Shown in pieces: positions 25,827-37,396 of a DNA stretch of 64,000 nt. The DNA lies in NCBI GenBank assembly GCA_965116625.1, contig OZ220717.1:3410001-3474000 (forward strand), in the 5' to 3' direction. Made by a program: the position numbers and the translations under genes. Source of the stretch: VXNE01 sp965116625. GTDB lineage: Bacteria; Pseudomonadota; Gammaproteobacteria; Pseudomonadales; Azotimanducaceae. How positions within the stretch are numbered: the stretch's first letter is position 1; the number at the start of each line of letters is the position of its first letter. The notes beneath the pieces were generated by a model, which did not search any database, had not been told where the DNA came from, and worked only from the letters and a program-made list of their open reading frames with translations.

Positions 25827-26186
25827 GCCAGCTACTTTGGTTGCTGAAGTCCGAGGCGTGCATATTGCTCGATTGGTGCGTCCTTCTCAACCATGAAACG
25901 CGATGTCGAAGTTGACGGGCGGCGCCCGTTCCGAGTAACAATGCAAACCCCGTGTCGACATGCTCCAGCGGGGTGGCAGCTTTGCTCCGGTTTGGCCGGC
26001 AGCCCTCAAATGGATTCGGTGGCAGACTTCGGCGGATTACGCACCGTCCAGGGGTGTCGTGTACTGGCCGCTGTCAAAACCCCACAACACCTCGGGCAAT
26101 CGGCTGCCGGTCTACGGCGCTCGCCGATGACAGACGAGCAGCCAGGCTTCTCCCGACCTCATCAACCCAGGTTGGTGCAGGCGCTG
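25827..26186. other. intergenic, no gene seen
   Basis: Lies between divergent genes. The frame of the acetyltransferase extends into it, but the residues do not resemble any family. It presumably holds both promoters. Confidence 0.4.
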
Positions 26187-26669
26187 ATGAGTGTCACAAC
26201 CCGGTGGAGTGAATTGATTCCAGTCACGCTCAGAGAAATCACCAGCCACAATCTGCATGCGATTCTGGAACTTTCCGTGGCCGAAGATCAGGTTCCGGCC
26301 TACCCTCGCTCGAATGCCTACTCCATCGCCGAAGCACACTACCCACCCGACAACGACCCCGTGTGGCTGAGAGCAATTTATGCCGGGGAAACGCCGGTGG
26401 GATTCATGATGACTTCTGAAGCCCCGGAAAAGGGAGAGTATTTCCTGTGGCGGCTGATGATCGATCAGCGCTTCCAGGGCCGCGGCTACGGGAGACACGC
26501 GGTGCAGTTGCTGATCGAACGCATTCGCCGAACCAGCAATCCCAAGAGCCTGATCACTAGCCATCTCAGGGTAGATGCAAACAGCGGGCGCTTTTACGAA
26601 CGGATGGGCTTCAAGTTCAGCCGACTATTGAAGGGTACTGACGAAATCGAAATGATCCTCACTTTCTAG
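26187..26669 (+). CDS. GNAT-family N-acetyltransferase
   Basis: About 160 residues. VTLREITSHNLHAILEL opens the domain, PVGFMMTSEAPEKGEYFLWR is the central strand, and LMIDQRFQGRGYGRHAV carries the acetyl-CoA pyrophosphate loop (Q/R-x-x-G-x-G/A, here RFQGRGYG). VDANSGRFYERMGFKF is the usual C-terminal N..FYE..GF motif. It resembles spermidine/spermine acetyltransferases such as PaiA or BltD, but the substrate is not certain. The start is ambiguous; ATG at 26127 is an alternative. Confidence 0.82.
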   Translation: MSVTTRWSELIPVTLREITSHNLHAILELSVAEDQVPAYPRSNAYSIAEAHYPPDNDPVWLRAIYAGETPVGFMMTSEAPEKGEYFLWRLMIDQRFQGRGYGRHAVQLLIERIRRTSNPKSLITSHLRVDANSGRFYERMGFKFSRLLKGTDEIEMILTF

Positions 26670-26847
26670 CAAACCCCATGCAGCGACGGGTGTCCGCCAC
26701 CGTCCATCGCCGTAGCGGCCGGGAACATTGACGGTGCTGACGAAGTTGGCCAAGAGTCGCTTTGGGCGTTTGGTCCCACAACAGGATCCTGGCAGCCGCC
26801 CTCGACAATACGTACCGTTCTACGACTCGCGCTGCTAGATTGTCGCC

Positions 26848-27684
26848 ATGGACCAACGCGGACGCCCGAGTGCTGCAGGATTCCTCCCTGTCGATGGCGG
26901 CAATCTCTACTATGAGGTCGAGGGGACGGGAGAAGCGCTGGTGCTTATCCACGGGTGGCTCGGAAACCTGCGCATGTGGGATTTTCAAGCCCAGTCGCTC
27001 GCCGGCAGCTACCGCGTTGTCCGCTGTGACATGCGCGGGTTCGGCCGCAGCACGACCGAGCATGCCGAGTTCGCCTATTGGGCGGATGTCGCCGCACTCC
27101 TCGACCACCTCGGAGTCGATCGGGCTCACGTTGTCGGCCAATCGTTCGGAGGTTCGATAGCGTTGGATCTCGCGTTGGCTCGGCCGGCTTGTGTAGCCAC
27201 GCTCACGAGCGTTGCCGGTGGTATCAGCGGCTACCGCCCTGACCTCGATCCCGAACAAGGCAACCTGCCCTGGAGTGACCTGGACCGGCTCTGGGACGAG
27301 AAGAAGTGGGTCGAGCTGGCCGAGCTCGAGACGCAGACCTGGGTCGACGGCTGGGGCCAGCCGATCACGCGGGTGGACCCGACACTCCGAGACAGCATCA
27401 AGAGCGATGTGCTTTCGACGTACCAGGCGGAGAACGAGGAAGGTCTGCCGCAGCCACTCGAGCCTCGGGCGGCAGATCGTCTTGGGGAGCTGACCGTTCC
27501 GGTCCTCGTGATGATCGGGGCCTTGGATGAGGCCCGGAGTCGCGCCACAGCGGCTCACCTGGTGGCCTCCGTGTCCGAGAGCCGGTCTGTCGAGGTCGCC
27601 GGCGTGGCCCACATGATCCAGCTCGAAGCGCCCGAGCGTGTGAGCGAAGAGCTGCGCGACTTCATCCAGGATCATCCGCTCTGA
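26848..27684 (+). CDS. alpha/beta hydrolase
   Basis: 278 residues. The oxyanion region is LVLIHGWLGN near residue 31. The nucleophile elbow is VVGQSFGGS (G-x-S-x-G) near residue 98. The acid is in MIGALDEAR and the base is His in GVAHMIQLEAP near residue 252. The length and lid region fit esterases, lactonases and haloperoxidase-like hydrolases. No signal peptide. It lies 28 bp upstream of the Stf0 sulfotransferase on the same strand, so they may share a transcript. Substrate unknown. Confidence 0.85.
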   Translation: MDQRGRPSAAGFLPVDGGNLYYEVEGTGEALVLIHGWLGNLRMWDFQAQSLAGSYRVVRCDMRGFGRSTTEHAEFAYWADVAALLDHLGVDRAHVVGQSFGGSIALDLALARPACVATLTSVAGGISGYRPDLDPEQGNLPWSDLDRLWDEKKWVELAELETQTWVDGWGQPITRVDPTLRDSIKSDVLSTYQAENEEGLPQPLEPRAADRLGELTVPVLVMIGALDEARSRATAAHLVASVSESRSVEVAGVAHMIQLEAPERVSEELRDFIQDHPL

Positions 27685-27712
27685 AACCCTTCAATCTGTT
27701 GCCTAATTCCGG

Positions 27713-28477
27713 ATGGGAAACACCGATTCATACCTGATCTGCACGACCCCGCGCACAGGCAGTACCTTGTTATGCGGATTGATGGCGTCCACGAAAGTCG
27801 CGGGTCTGCCTGAGTCGTACTTCCGCATACCCGACGAGCAATCGTGGGCTGCCCGATGGGACATCGTCCGCTCGTCCGATGGGGTCTTCGAGTATTCCGA
27901 TTTCGTTCGAGCTGCCCTTGCCGCGGGCAGGACCAAAAACGGAGTGTTCGCCGCAAGGATCATGTGGGGAACCATGGACTACTTGGTCGATAGGTTGGGT
28001 TCCATCTACCCTGCTCCCACGCGTGGCGATCTCGGCCTTCTTAACCTGGCATTCGGCCACACGAGCTTCGTTTATCTGCATCGCGACGATGTTCTCGCGC
28101 AGGCTGTATCGTGGCACCGAGCCGAGCAAACCAATGTCTGGCACCAGACCGACCAGGAGGAATCGAAACAGCCGGAACAGGAACCACGCTTCGACTTCGA
28201 TCAGATCCGCAAGTTCGTGCAAATGATTGAAGAGCACAATGCGGCATGGTGGGAGTGGTTTGCTTCCGTTGGGATTCAGCCGCACATCGTGCGGTACGAA
28301 GACCTTGACGCCGACCCCGTTGGTATCGCCTGTGAAGTCCTGGACTTCCTCCGCCTGAAGCTCCCACCCGGGCACCAGATCAAGACACGCCACAGGCGTC
28401 TGGCTGACGCACTCAACGCAGAATGGATCGGCCGCTACCGGGCCGAGTTGACACAACGATTGGCTGCATCCACATGA
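27713..28477 (+). CDS. Stf0-family sulfotransferase
   Basis: 254 residues. The PAPS 5'-phosphosulfate-binding loop is LICTTPRTGSTLLC at the N-terminus, then ASTKVAGLPESYF, typical of Stf0 (trehalose 2-sulfotransferase-like) enzymes. FVYLHRDDVLAQAVSWHRAEQT holds the 3'-phosphate-binding Arg and Ser region. PHIVRYEDLDADP near residue 195 is the conserved R-Y-E-D-L. It would transfer sulfate from PAPS to a hydroxyl of a sugar or small molecule. The downstream amidohydrolase starts inside its stop codon. Confidence 0.88.
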   Translation: MGNTDSYLICTTPRTGSTLLCGLMASTKVAGLPESYFRIPDEQSWAARWDIVRSSDGVFEYSDFVRAALAAGRTKNGVFAARIMWGTMDYLVDRLGSIYPAPTRGDLGLLNLAFGHTSFVYLHRDDVLAQAVSWHRAEQTNVWHQTDQEESKQPEQEPRFDFDQIRKFVQMIEEHNAAWWEWFASVGIQPHIVRYEDLDADPVGIACEVLDFLRLKLPPGHQIKTRHRRLADALNAEWIGRYRAELTQRLAAST

Positions 28478-30057
28478 CCCGCGCCGCACTTTCAAGACGG
28501 GCTCCCCGGTCGAACCGGTTATCCGGAACGTGTCGCGGGGCGATCACCAAGCGGCGTTTAATCGGCCAGTGCTATTGCAAATGCCTGGTCCTGTTATCTC
28601 TTTCCATAGGCACTGCTTCCGGCACCGTTGCCAACGACCCTCATCACGATGCTGCGAGCCCGCGGTGCGCGTTCACGCCGGCGGCACACGCGAACGAGAG
28701 CGCGTCCGGCCTGATCGTCGGCGCCGAAGTCCTGCTTCCGGAGGGAGCCAGAGCGAACCAGGGCGTACACGTCCGCTTCAACGGCAGCCTGGGCGCCGTG
28801 GGGGGATTTGACGCCGTGCGCGCGGCATATCCGGACGCCGCCGTACTCGACTGCCGTGGCGCGGCGGTGCTGTCCCCCGGGTTCGTCAACGCGCACGAGC
28901 ACCCCGGTTACAGCTACGCGTTCCCAGACGCTGGACTCAACCCTGGCTACGTTCACCGCGACGAATGGCGCCTCGGCACCAATGGCGCGCTGCCCCTGCC
29001 GATTCCGAAGCGGATCGACTACAGGCCGGACGATCCGCGAAGCGCCGCGATCCTGCTGGCCATGGAACTTCGCCACCTTCTCGGCGGCGCTACCACGATT
29101 GCCGGTCCCGGCGGCTTGCCGGGGGTGGTCCGCAACATCTACCGTCACCGCCGCCCCGGCGATGTCGAACTCTACGATTACGAAGCGGACACCGAAGTCT
29201 TCCCCTTCTCCTTTCAGGTCGTGGAGGACCTGAGGGAGGAATGCGCCGGTGGCCCCGCTCACCGGTTCGCGCGGGCGGCCGGAGACGACCTGACATTCAT
29301 GGCCTATGCGCCGCATGTCGGCGAGGGAAGGAAAGCGAGTTGCGCGGCCCGGGCCGAGGTGGCGCGCTACATGAGTAGAGTACAGCGCCGCGACCGGCGC
29401 TATTCGCTGGTCCACGGGGTCGCGACCGACCCCGAGGACTACGCGGTCATGCGCGAGTTCGACGTGACGCTGGTCTGGTCGCCACGATCCAACTTCGCGC
29501 TGTATGGCGAGACCGTCGACATCCGCGCCGCGCTGGACAGCAGCCTGCGGGTTGCGCTGTCGACGGACTGGTCGCCGAGCGGCTCGTTCAACATGCGCGA
29601 GGAGGTCACATGTGCCCGACGGGCCGCAGCCGCGGCGGGTATCTCGCTGTCCGCCGATGCGCTGTGGCGGATGTCCACTGTCAACGGCGCCTACGCGCTA
29701 GGGCTCGAGGACCGTTTCGGAACCATCAAGCCGGGTTTGCGGGCGGACCTGATCCTTGTCGCGCACGCGGGTGAGGATCCGCACGACGCCGTGCTAACGG
29801 CGACGCACCGCGAAGTCCTGGCGGCATGGATCGACGGCCGCGCCATCCTGCTGTCGGAGACGCTGCCCGAGTCCCTGGGCGCCGGGCAGTGCGCCGCGCT
29901 CGAAGGCATGGCACCGCGCGTCTGCGGCGTGCTCTCGGCATTCGGCCTTTCGCCATCAACTTTCGCCGAGCATGTCGAGGGGATGGTGCCCGTGAACGAT
30001 GCCAGCCGGCAGGCGCCTTGCGAAGCGCCAACACCCCACGGGTACCGCCGCCGATGA
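28474..30057 (+). CDS. exported amidohydrolase-superfamily protein
   Basis: About 527 residues with a start overlapping the sulfotransferase stop by 4 bases (ATGA). A hydrophobic segment (CLVLLSLSIGTASGTVA) about 35 residues in may be a signal peptide with a long basic n-region. The TIM-barrel motifs are GFVNAHEHPGY (H-x-H), LVHGVATDPEDY (His) and ALSTDWSPSGS (Asp), followed by YALGLEDRFGTIKPGLRADL, typical of dihydroorotase/cytosine-deaminase-like amidohydrolases. No carboxylated Lys motif is obvious, suggesting a mononuclear metal site. Substrate unknown. Confidence 0.82.
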   Translation: MTRAALSRRAPRSNRLSGTCRGAITKRRLIGQCYCKCLVLLSLSIGTASGTVANDPHHDAASPRCAFTPAAHANESASGLIVGAEVLLPEGARANQGVHVRFNGSLGAVGGFDAVRAAYPDAAVLDCRGAAVLSPGFVNAHEHPGYSYAFPDAGLNPGYVHRDEWRLGTNGALPLPIPKRIDYRPDDPRSAAILLAMELRHLLGGATTIAGPGGLPGVVRNIYRHRRPGDVELYDYEADTEVFPFSFQVVEDLREECAGGPAHRFARAAGDDLTFMAYAPHVGEGRKASCAARAEVARYMSRVQRRDRRYSLVHGVATDPEDYAVMREFDVTLVWSPRSNFALYGETVDIRAALDSSLRVALSTDWSPSGSFNMREEVTCARRAAAAAGISLSADALWRMSTVNGAYALGLEDRFGTIKPGLRADLILVAHAGEDPHDAVLTATHREVLAAWIDGRAILLSETLPESLGAGQCAALEGMAPRVCGVLSAFGLSPSTFAEHVEGMVPVNDASRQAPCEAPTPHGYRRR

Positions 30058-30232
30058 TCGAGGTGAGTTGGCCACTCCGGCCAAAGTCCGGTGTCCCGGG
30101 AACTCGGAGCGAACCACTGACGACGCCAAGGCCGCAAATATTGGGTGAATTCGACAGAACGGAATCTCGACTGCCCCCCCAACGGCGATAGGATTGGCTC
30201 CCTCGCCTCTGCCAATTCTCGCAAGGTACTCC

Positions 30233-32929
<2,697 letters not shown>

Positions 32930-33150
32930 GTTTCAGGGTCTGCTGATACCCGTGTTCGGGCATTGGAAATCATGGCGAGCCCGATGAGCCCCGGTTGAGG
33001 ACAAAGACCATTCGGACCTTGGGGGCATGCTTTCGGTATCGCGGCTCGCGCTCTGGCAAAGCGAAGCGCCGAACCCCCAACAGGCCGTCAACTTGACCCG
33101 GTCGGGATCGGTCCGGCACTTTACCGTCACCACAACGCATGCTTGGCGCC

Positions 33151-34086
33151 ATGAGGGACATCACCGAGCAAGAGCACCGGCACTACCACCGCCACGGCGT
33201 AGTGCACCTGCCGGGTTTCCTCGACGACGATTGGCTCGGGGGGCTGGAAGCGGCGTTCGCGGAGGAGATTTCCGCCGACCAGGCCCAACTGAACCTCGCA
33301 GACTTCAAGGCCCTCACGCCGATGATCAAGGCGAGCGGGGCGGAATTCGTCACCCCGGGGGTTGAATCCGCAACGGGACGGTTCCGCGTCAGCAGCTTCA
33401 ACTGGCGCCATTTTCCCGCGCTGGCCACCCTCTTCTGCGGTCCGCCGCTGCCGGAAAAAGTCGCCGGGCTGATGCGGTCGAATCGAATCAACTTCTACGG
33501 CGAGCAACTGTTCCTGAAGGAAGCCGAGTCCCTGCACCGTACGGCTTTTCACCAGGACTTGTCCTACTTTCATGTAACCGGCGACAAATGCTGTACCGTC
33601 TGGATACCCCTCGACGCCGTCGGCGCCGACAACGGCATGATGGGATATGTCAGGGGCTCCCACCGCTGGCAGACCCACGCCGCCAGCGGGTTCGTGACCC
33701 AGACGCCGTTTCCCGGATCACCCCTTCCGAAGCTGCCCGATATCGAAGGCGCCGAAAGCGAATACGACATCGTCTACTACCGCGCGCAGCCGGGCGATGT
33801 CATCGTCCACCACGCCAATACGGTGCACGGTGCCACCGGCAACTCCGGCCGGCGGGACCGGCGCGCATACTCTCTCCACTACCTCGGAGACGACGTCCGC
33901 TATCGCGAACGCGAAGGCGTGGCCCTGTATTTGGGGAAGTCGCCCTCTCTCAAGAATGGAGACCTCACGGACAGCGAGGAGTTTCCCCTGGTCTGGACCA
34001 GCGGCGAGGGGTACGTGCCGCGCTCTCAGGTGGCGCCGGCGTTCCGGCGAACGCGCAAGGCCTCTCGTTCATCACCGTCGGCCTGA
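33151..34086 (+). CDS. phytanoyl-CoA dioxygenase (PhyH)-family protein
   Basis: About 311 residues. Starts RDITEQEHRHYHRHGVVHLP, the usual PhyH entry. Iron ligands: H-x-D in TAFHQDLSYFHV near residue 133 and the distal His in VIVHHANTVHGATGN near residue 225. CCTVWIPLDAVGADNGMMGYVRGSH is the PhyH core, which I see in two overlapping blocks. Members hydroxylate diverse small molecules using Fe(II) and 2-oxoglutarate. ATG at 33139 is an alternative start. It stands alone downstream of the TonB receptor. Confidence 0.87.
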   Translation: MRDITEQEHRHYHRHGVVHLPGFLDDDWLGGLEAAFAEEISADQAQLNLADFKALTPMIKASGAEFVTPGVESATGRFRVSSFNWRHFPALATLFCGPPLPEKVAGLMRSNRINFYGEQLFLKEAESLHRTAFHQDLSYFHVTGDKCCTVWIPLDAVGADNGMMGYVRGSHRWQTHAASGFVTQTPFPGSPLPKLPDIEGAESEYDIVYYRAQPGDVIVHHANTVHGATGNSGRRDRRAYSLHYLGDDVRYREREGVALYLGKSPSLKNGDLTDSEEFPLVWTSGEGYVPRSQVAPAFRRTRKASRSSPSA

Positions 34087-34320
34087 TCGCGCACGACCTT
34101 GGCGCAAGGACCAACGCCTGCCCAAGACCTCCATCCTCAACACGGCTGCGAGGGACACGGCTACTTGCGTTGACACACTGCGCCAACATCCTTGCGCTGA
34201 TGCCCAGCATCGCCTATCTTACGCCGGTTCCGTGCAACCTCCCTTCAGGGGGCCAGATATCCGCTGAATCGCCGGTGACTCGGAGTGCGCGGACCAGCGA
34301 GAATCAAGGTTTGAGATGAG

Positions 34321-35325
34321 ATGACAGGAGCCTTCCTTAATTCCATGTCATGTAGCGCCCGTGTACCGGTCCTCTGTCTGCTCTACGCGATTGCGACTGC
34401 CGGCGTGGCTGGCGCCGCAGAGGAGCGCGATTGGCTGGACTCGTTGCTGGAAGGCTCGGACGCGTTCGCCCAGGAGGTTCAGAACGACGTCACGCCGAGT
34501 CACGTGTTCCAGGCGACGAGGGACCTGATCGCCGAAATACGGATACTGAGAGATGAACTTGGCGCGCAGGACTATCCCATGGAGGCCGAGCTTCAGACGG
34601 ACCGCGCGGCGGTACATGCCTATGCCAAGATGCTGGAACTGCAGTTCAAGGTATCGGGCGTGCAGAACCGGTACGGGGTGGCGCCTGTCGACGTGGGTCA
34701 GATACCGGTCAAGGAGATTACGCCTGCCGACGTGCTTCAGGGCGTGAATGGACTGATCGACGCAGCGCGCCAGATCAAGTCGCGCATGGTTATCGAGACC
34801 GAGATCGTGCCCGCCCGGCTTGAGGGCGGGAAGACCCTGTCCATGGTCTACAAGAACCTGGCGGATGCTTCTTTTCTGCTCGATGGACTGCGTGGTCGAC
34901 CGTTGACGCCCACCGATGTCTACAGCAATACGCTTGCGATCCTTGACGAGATAGAGCTCATCGCCGCCAAGCTCAGGGTACCGTTGGCAATCGATCCTCC
35001 TGCCGTGGAGGGAGTCAAGAGATCGAGGGATCTCGCCCAGCAGGTGCTGAGGGCCACGTACAAGGTTGTAAGCCTGCAGACGAGGCTGGGCATGGAAGCA
35101 TCCACCGTACCGTCGATGACACTGGTGCGTGTCACGCCTTCCGAAGTCTACGATGCGACCAACCTGCTGCTGGCCGAAATGAACCGGATCAAGGTGCATC
35201 TCGAAATCAACCTTCCGCGCGAACCCCGCCCCGACCAGAGAAACAAGAGGCCGGAAGATGTGTTCGCCCAGGTCATGCTGATCATCCAGAACCTGGATAC
35301 CATGATCGAGGCCGCGTCGGCGTGA
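34321..35325 (+). CDS. exported repeat protein, paralogue A
   Basis: 334 residues with an N-terminal signal peptide (VLCLLYAIATAGVAGAA). The mature part is helical and contains about five copies of a degenerate unit: TPSHVFQATRDLIAEIRIL, TPADVLQGVNGLIDAARQI, TPTDVYSNTLAILDEIELI, TPSEVYDATNLLLAEMNRI and PEDVFAQVMLIIQNLDTM. It shares this layout and much sequence with paralogue B (for example YKNLADASFLLDGL versus YKSLADASFLLDGL). No catalytic motif is seen. Periplasmic location inferred. First gene of an apparent operon with a haem protein and a porin. An in-frame ATG at 34345 is an alternative start. Function unknown. Confidence 0.78.
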   Translation: MTGAFLNSMSCSARVPVLCLLYAIATAGVAGAAEERDWLDSLLEGSDAFAQEVQNDVTPSHVFQATRDLIAEIRILRDELGAQDYPMEAELQTDRAAVHAYAKMLELQFKVSGVQNRYGVAPVDVGQIPVKEITPADVLQGVNGLIDAARQIKSRMVIETEIVPARLEGGKTLSMVYKNLADASFLLDGLRGRPLTPTDVYSNTLAILDEIELIAAKLRVPLAIDPPAVEGVKRSRDLAQQVLRATYKVVSLQTRLGMEASTVPSMTLVRVTPSEVYDATNLLLAEMNRIKVHLEINLPREPRPDQRNKRPEDVFAQVMLIIQNLDTMIEAASA

Positions 35326-35658
35326 TGGTCGGCGCAATGTAAGACACCTGCTTTCGACCCGGGCGGCCGGAACTTGTCGGGCCGTCCAGGCACCGTAGTT
35401 TCCAATGAACATCAGTTCCCGAAAAAGCAACAGAACCACCGCCATGGCGGGCCGTCGAGGGGTCAGCCATGCCGAAAAGCGATTCATCGGCGCGGCGCGC
35501 GGCCGCCGAACGAACAACTTTGCGACGGCACCCCACACCGGTCGGACCGATACGCCACCGGCCCCACGAAGTGTTGGTTCGCCGTCACCTGCCCGCCCCG
35601 GTTTCGAGGCTGGCGTCAAGTACCCACGTGTGTCCAGAACCTATTCCGGAGGAACCTA
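35326..35658. other. intergenic within the repeat-protein/porin operon, no gene seen
   Basis: 333 bp. The frame of the Tll0287-type gene is open here, but the sequence lacks family features and the gene's own start has GGAGG. No hairpin or riboswitch recognised. Confidence 0.4.
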
Positions 35659-36228
35659 ATGCGACGCGTACTCATCACGATCCTGACTCTCGGTGTCGCC
35701 GCTTCCGTCACCGCACAGACCAGCGGCGATGCCGAAGTACCGGTTCGGCAGGTAGCGGACATGCTCTACGAACTGGCCTTCGCGAATCGCAAGACCTATA
35801 CGCGGGATGTCGTGCAGCGGCTCACCCTCGAGGAGTCCGTGCTTACCGCTTCAGAGCACTACAAGGCCGAAAAGGGATTGCCGTTGCCGGCGCAGATGTT
35901 TCGCCTCGGCGCGGATGAACTGCTGAACAACACCGACGCCTTCTGGCTCTCTCTGCGGTCGCTCGACCCGATCAACTTCGCGAGCGGGCCTCTGACGCCT
36001 GCGGAGGAGGAAGGCCTGCAATTCGTCAAGGACAATCCCGAGGAACGTTTCTATACCGAGGAGAAGGATCTCAGCGGTCGGCGAGCGCTCGTCGCGGTCT
36101 ATGCGGATGTCGCGAGCGTCCAGGCGTGCGTTTCATGCCATAACGGTCACCCCAAGTCGCCGAAGACCGACTTCAAGCTGGGCGATGTGATGGGTGGTGT
36201 CGTCATCCGCATCTTCTTGGGGGAGTAG
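35659..36228 (+). CDS. Tll0287-like (DUF3365) haem-binding periplasmic protein
   Basis: 189 residues with a signal peptide (MRRVLITILTLGVAASVTAQ). A single c-type haem motif CVSCH lies near residue 156, followed by NGHPKSPKTDFKLGDVMGGV, the conserved C-terminal part of Tll0287-like domains. SHYKAEKGLP-like helix (ASEHYKAEKGLPLPAQMF) and DPEERFYTEE-type segment (DNPEERFYTEEK) also fit. GGAGGAA lies just upstream of the start. Such domains act as haem-based redox or gas sensors. It lies between the two paralogous repeat proteins, suggesting a shared periplasmic function. Confidence 0.85.
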   Translation: MRRVLITILTLGVAASVTAQTSGDAEVPVRQVADMLYELAFANRKTYTRDVVQRLTLEESVLTASEHYKAEKGLPLPAQMFRLGADELLNNTDAFWLSLRSLDPINFASGPLTPAEEEGLQFVKDNPEERFYTEEKDLSGRRALVAVYADVASVQACVSCHNGHPKSPKTDFKLGDVMGGVVIRIFLGE

Positions 36229-36317
36229 CCTTCGCTGCTTTTTTGGACATCCACGAACCCACGCCGAGGCACGGCCATCGACAGGGGATTCTGGACGGAT
36301 AATTGGAGGAATTGGAA

Positions 36318-37337
36318 ATGAAACACCGTCCATCGAGAGGACGCATCCAAATTGCGACGGTGGTGTGCTCGGTTCTTATAGTTTCGGCTTTTTTGGGTGA
36401 ACGGGCTTTCGCTGAAGAGGAGGAAGGCGGCCTCTTCGACTGGTTCTTTGAATGGCTGGACAGCGCGCCGGACTCAACGGACGACACCCGGTACGAAGGG
36501 GCGACACACAACGACGTTGCCCAGGCGGCCCAGGACCTCATGGCGGAGATTTCCATAGTGCGGGACGAACTCGGTGTGTTCGACTACCCGGCGGAAGCGG
36601 AACTGCAGGAAGATCGCTCGCCAGTGCACGTCTATGCCAAGACGCTCGAAGTGCTGTCCAAGGTTGTAAGGACCCAGCGCCGATTCGGCGTGCCGGAGGC
36701 CGAGAGTCGCCAGATACCGTTCAAGGAAGTCGACTCGGGCGACGTGCTTGCCAACATCAACTACATCATCGATGAGATCCGCAAGATCAAGGTCCAAATG
36801 ATGATCGAGCGCGAAATCGAGTCGGCCCCGGTCGCGGGCGGCCTGTCGCCCTCGTACGCCTACAAGAGCCTGGCGGACGCTTCGTTCCTGCTCGACGGAC
36901 TCGGGGGCCGGCCGCTGACGCCCAATGACGTGTACAGGAACTGCGTCTCGATTCTCGACGAGATGGAACTCATCGCAAGTGAACTCGAAGTTCCCATGGA
37001 CCTTGACTTGCCCGAGGTGAGCGAAGAGAAAAGGCCGAAGGAAGTGGCCCAGCAGGTATTGCGGGCAACGTACAAGGTGATCAACCTGCAGACCAGGCTG
37101 GGCATGGATGCTTCCGGCGTACCGAGTCTGACCCTGGTGCGCGTCACGCCATCGGAGGTCTACGACTCGACCAACATGCTCCTCGCCGAAATGGCGCGCA
37201 TAAAGTTCCATCTCGGCGTGAACGAGCAGCGCGCCGAGCGCCCAGAGCCGAGTGGCAAGACACCGAGAGATTCGTTCGCCGTCGTCCTGGGCATTATCAG
37301 GAACCTGGACACGATGTCGGCGGGTATAAGTACCTGA
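36318..37337 (+). CDS. exported repeat protein, paralogue B
   Basis: 339 residues. Signal peptide IATVVCSVLIVSAFLGERAF, then an acidic stretch (EEEEGGLFDWFFEWLD). The body repeats the pattern of paralogue A: VAQAAQDLMAEISIVRDEL, DVLANINYIIDEIRKI, TPNDVYRNCVSILDEMELI, TPSEVYDSTNMLLAEMARI and DSFAVVLGIIRNLDTM. GGAGGA precedes the chosen ATG; an upstream TTG is less likely. It lies 59 bp before the porin gene. No enzyme motif; a helical periplasmic binding or scaffold protein is inferred. Duplication with conservation suggests the two work together or bind alternative partners. Confidence 0.78.
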   Translation: MKHRPSRGRIQIATVVCSVLIVSAFLGERAFAEEEEGGLFDWFFEWLDSAPDSTDDTRYEGATHNDVAQAAQDLMAEISIVRDELGVFDYPAEAELQEDRSPVHVYAKTLEVLSKVVRTQRRFGVPEAESRQIPFKEVDSGDVLANINYIIDEIRKIKVQMMIEREIESAPVAGGLSPSYAYKSLADASFLLDGLGGRPLTPNDVYRNCVSILDEMELIASELEVPMDLDLPEVSEEKRPKEVAQQVLRATYKVINLQTRLGMDASGVPSLTLVRVTPSEVYDSTNMLLAEMARIKFHLGVNEQRAERPEPSGKTPRDSFAVVLGIIRNLDTMSAGIST

Positions 37338-37396
37338 ACCGGGGAACCAGAACGCTCCAGCGGCGAATGCGCTGAAATGACGGAATGAGGTTAAAG

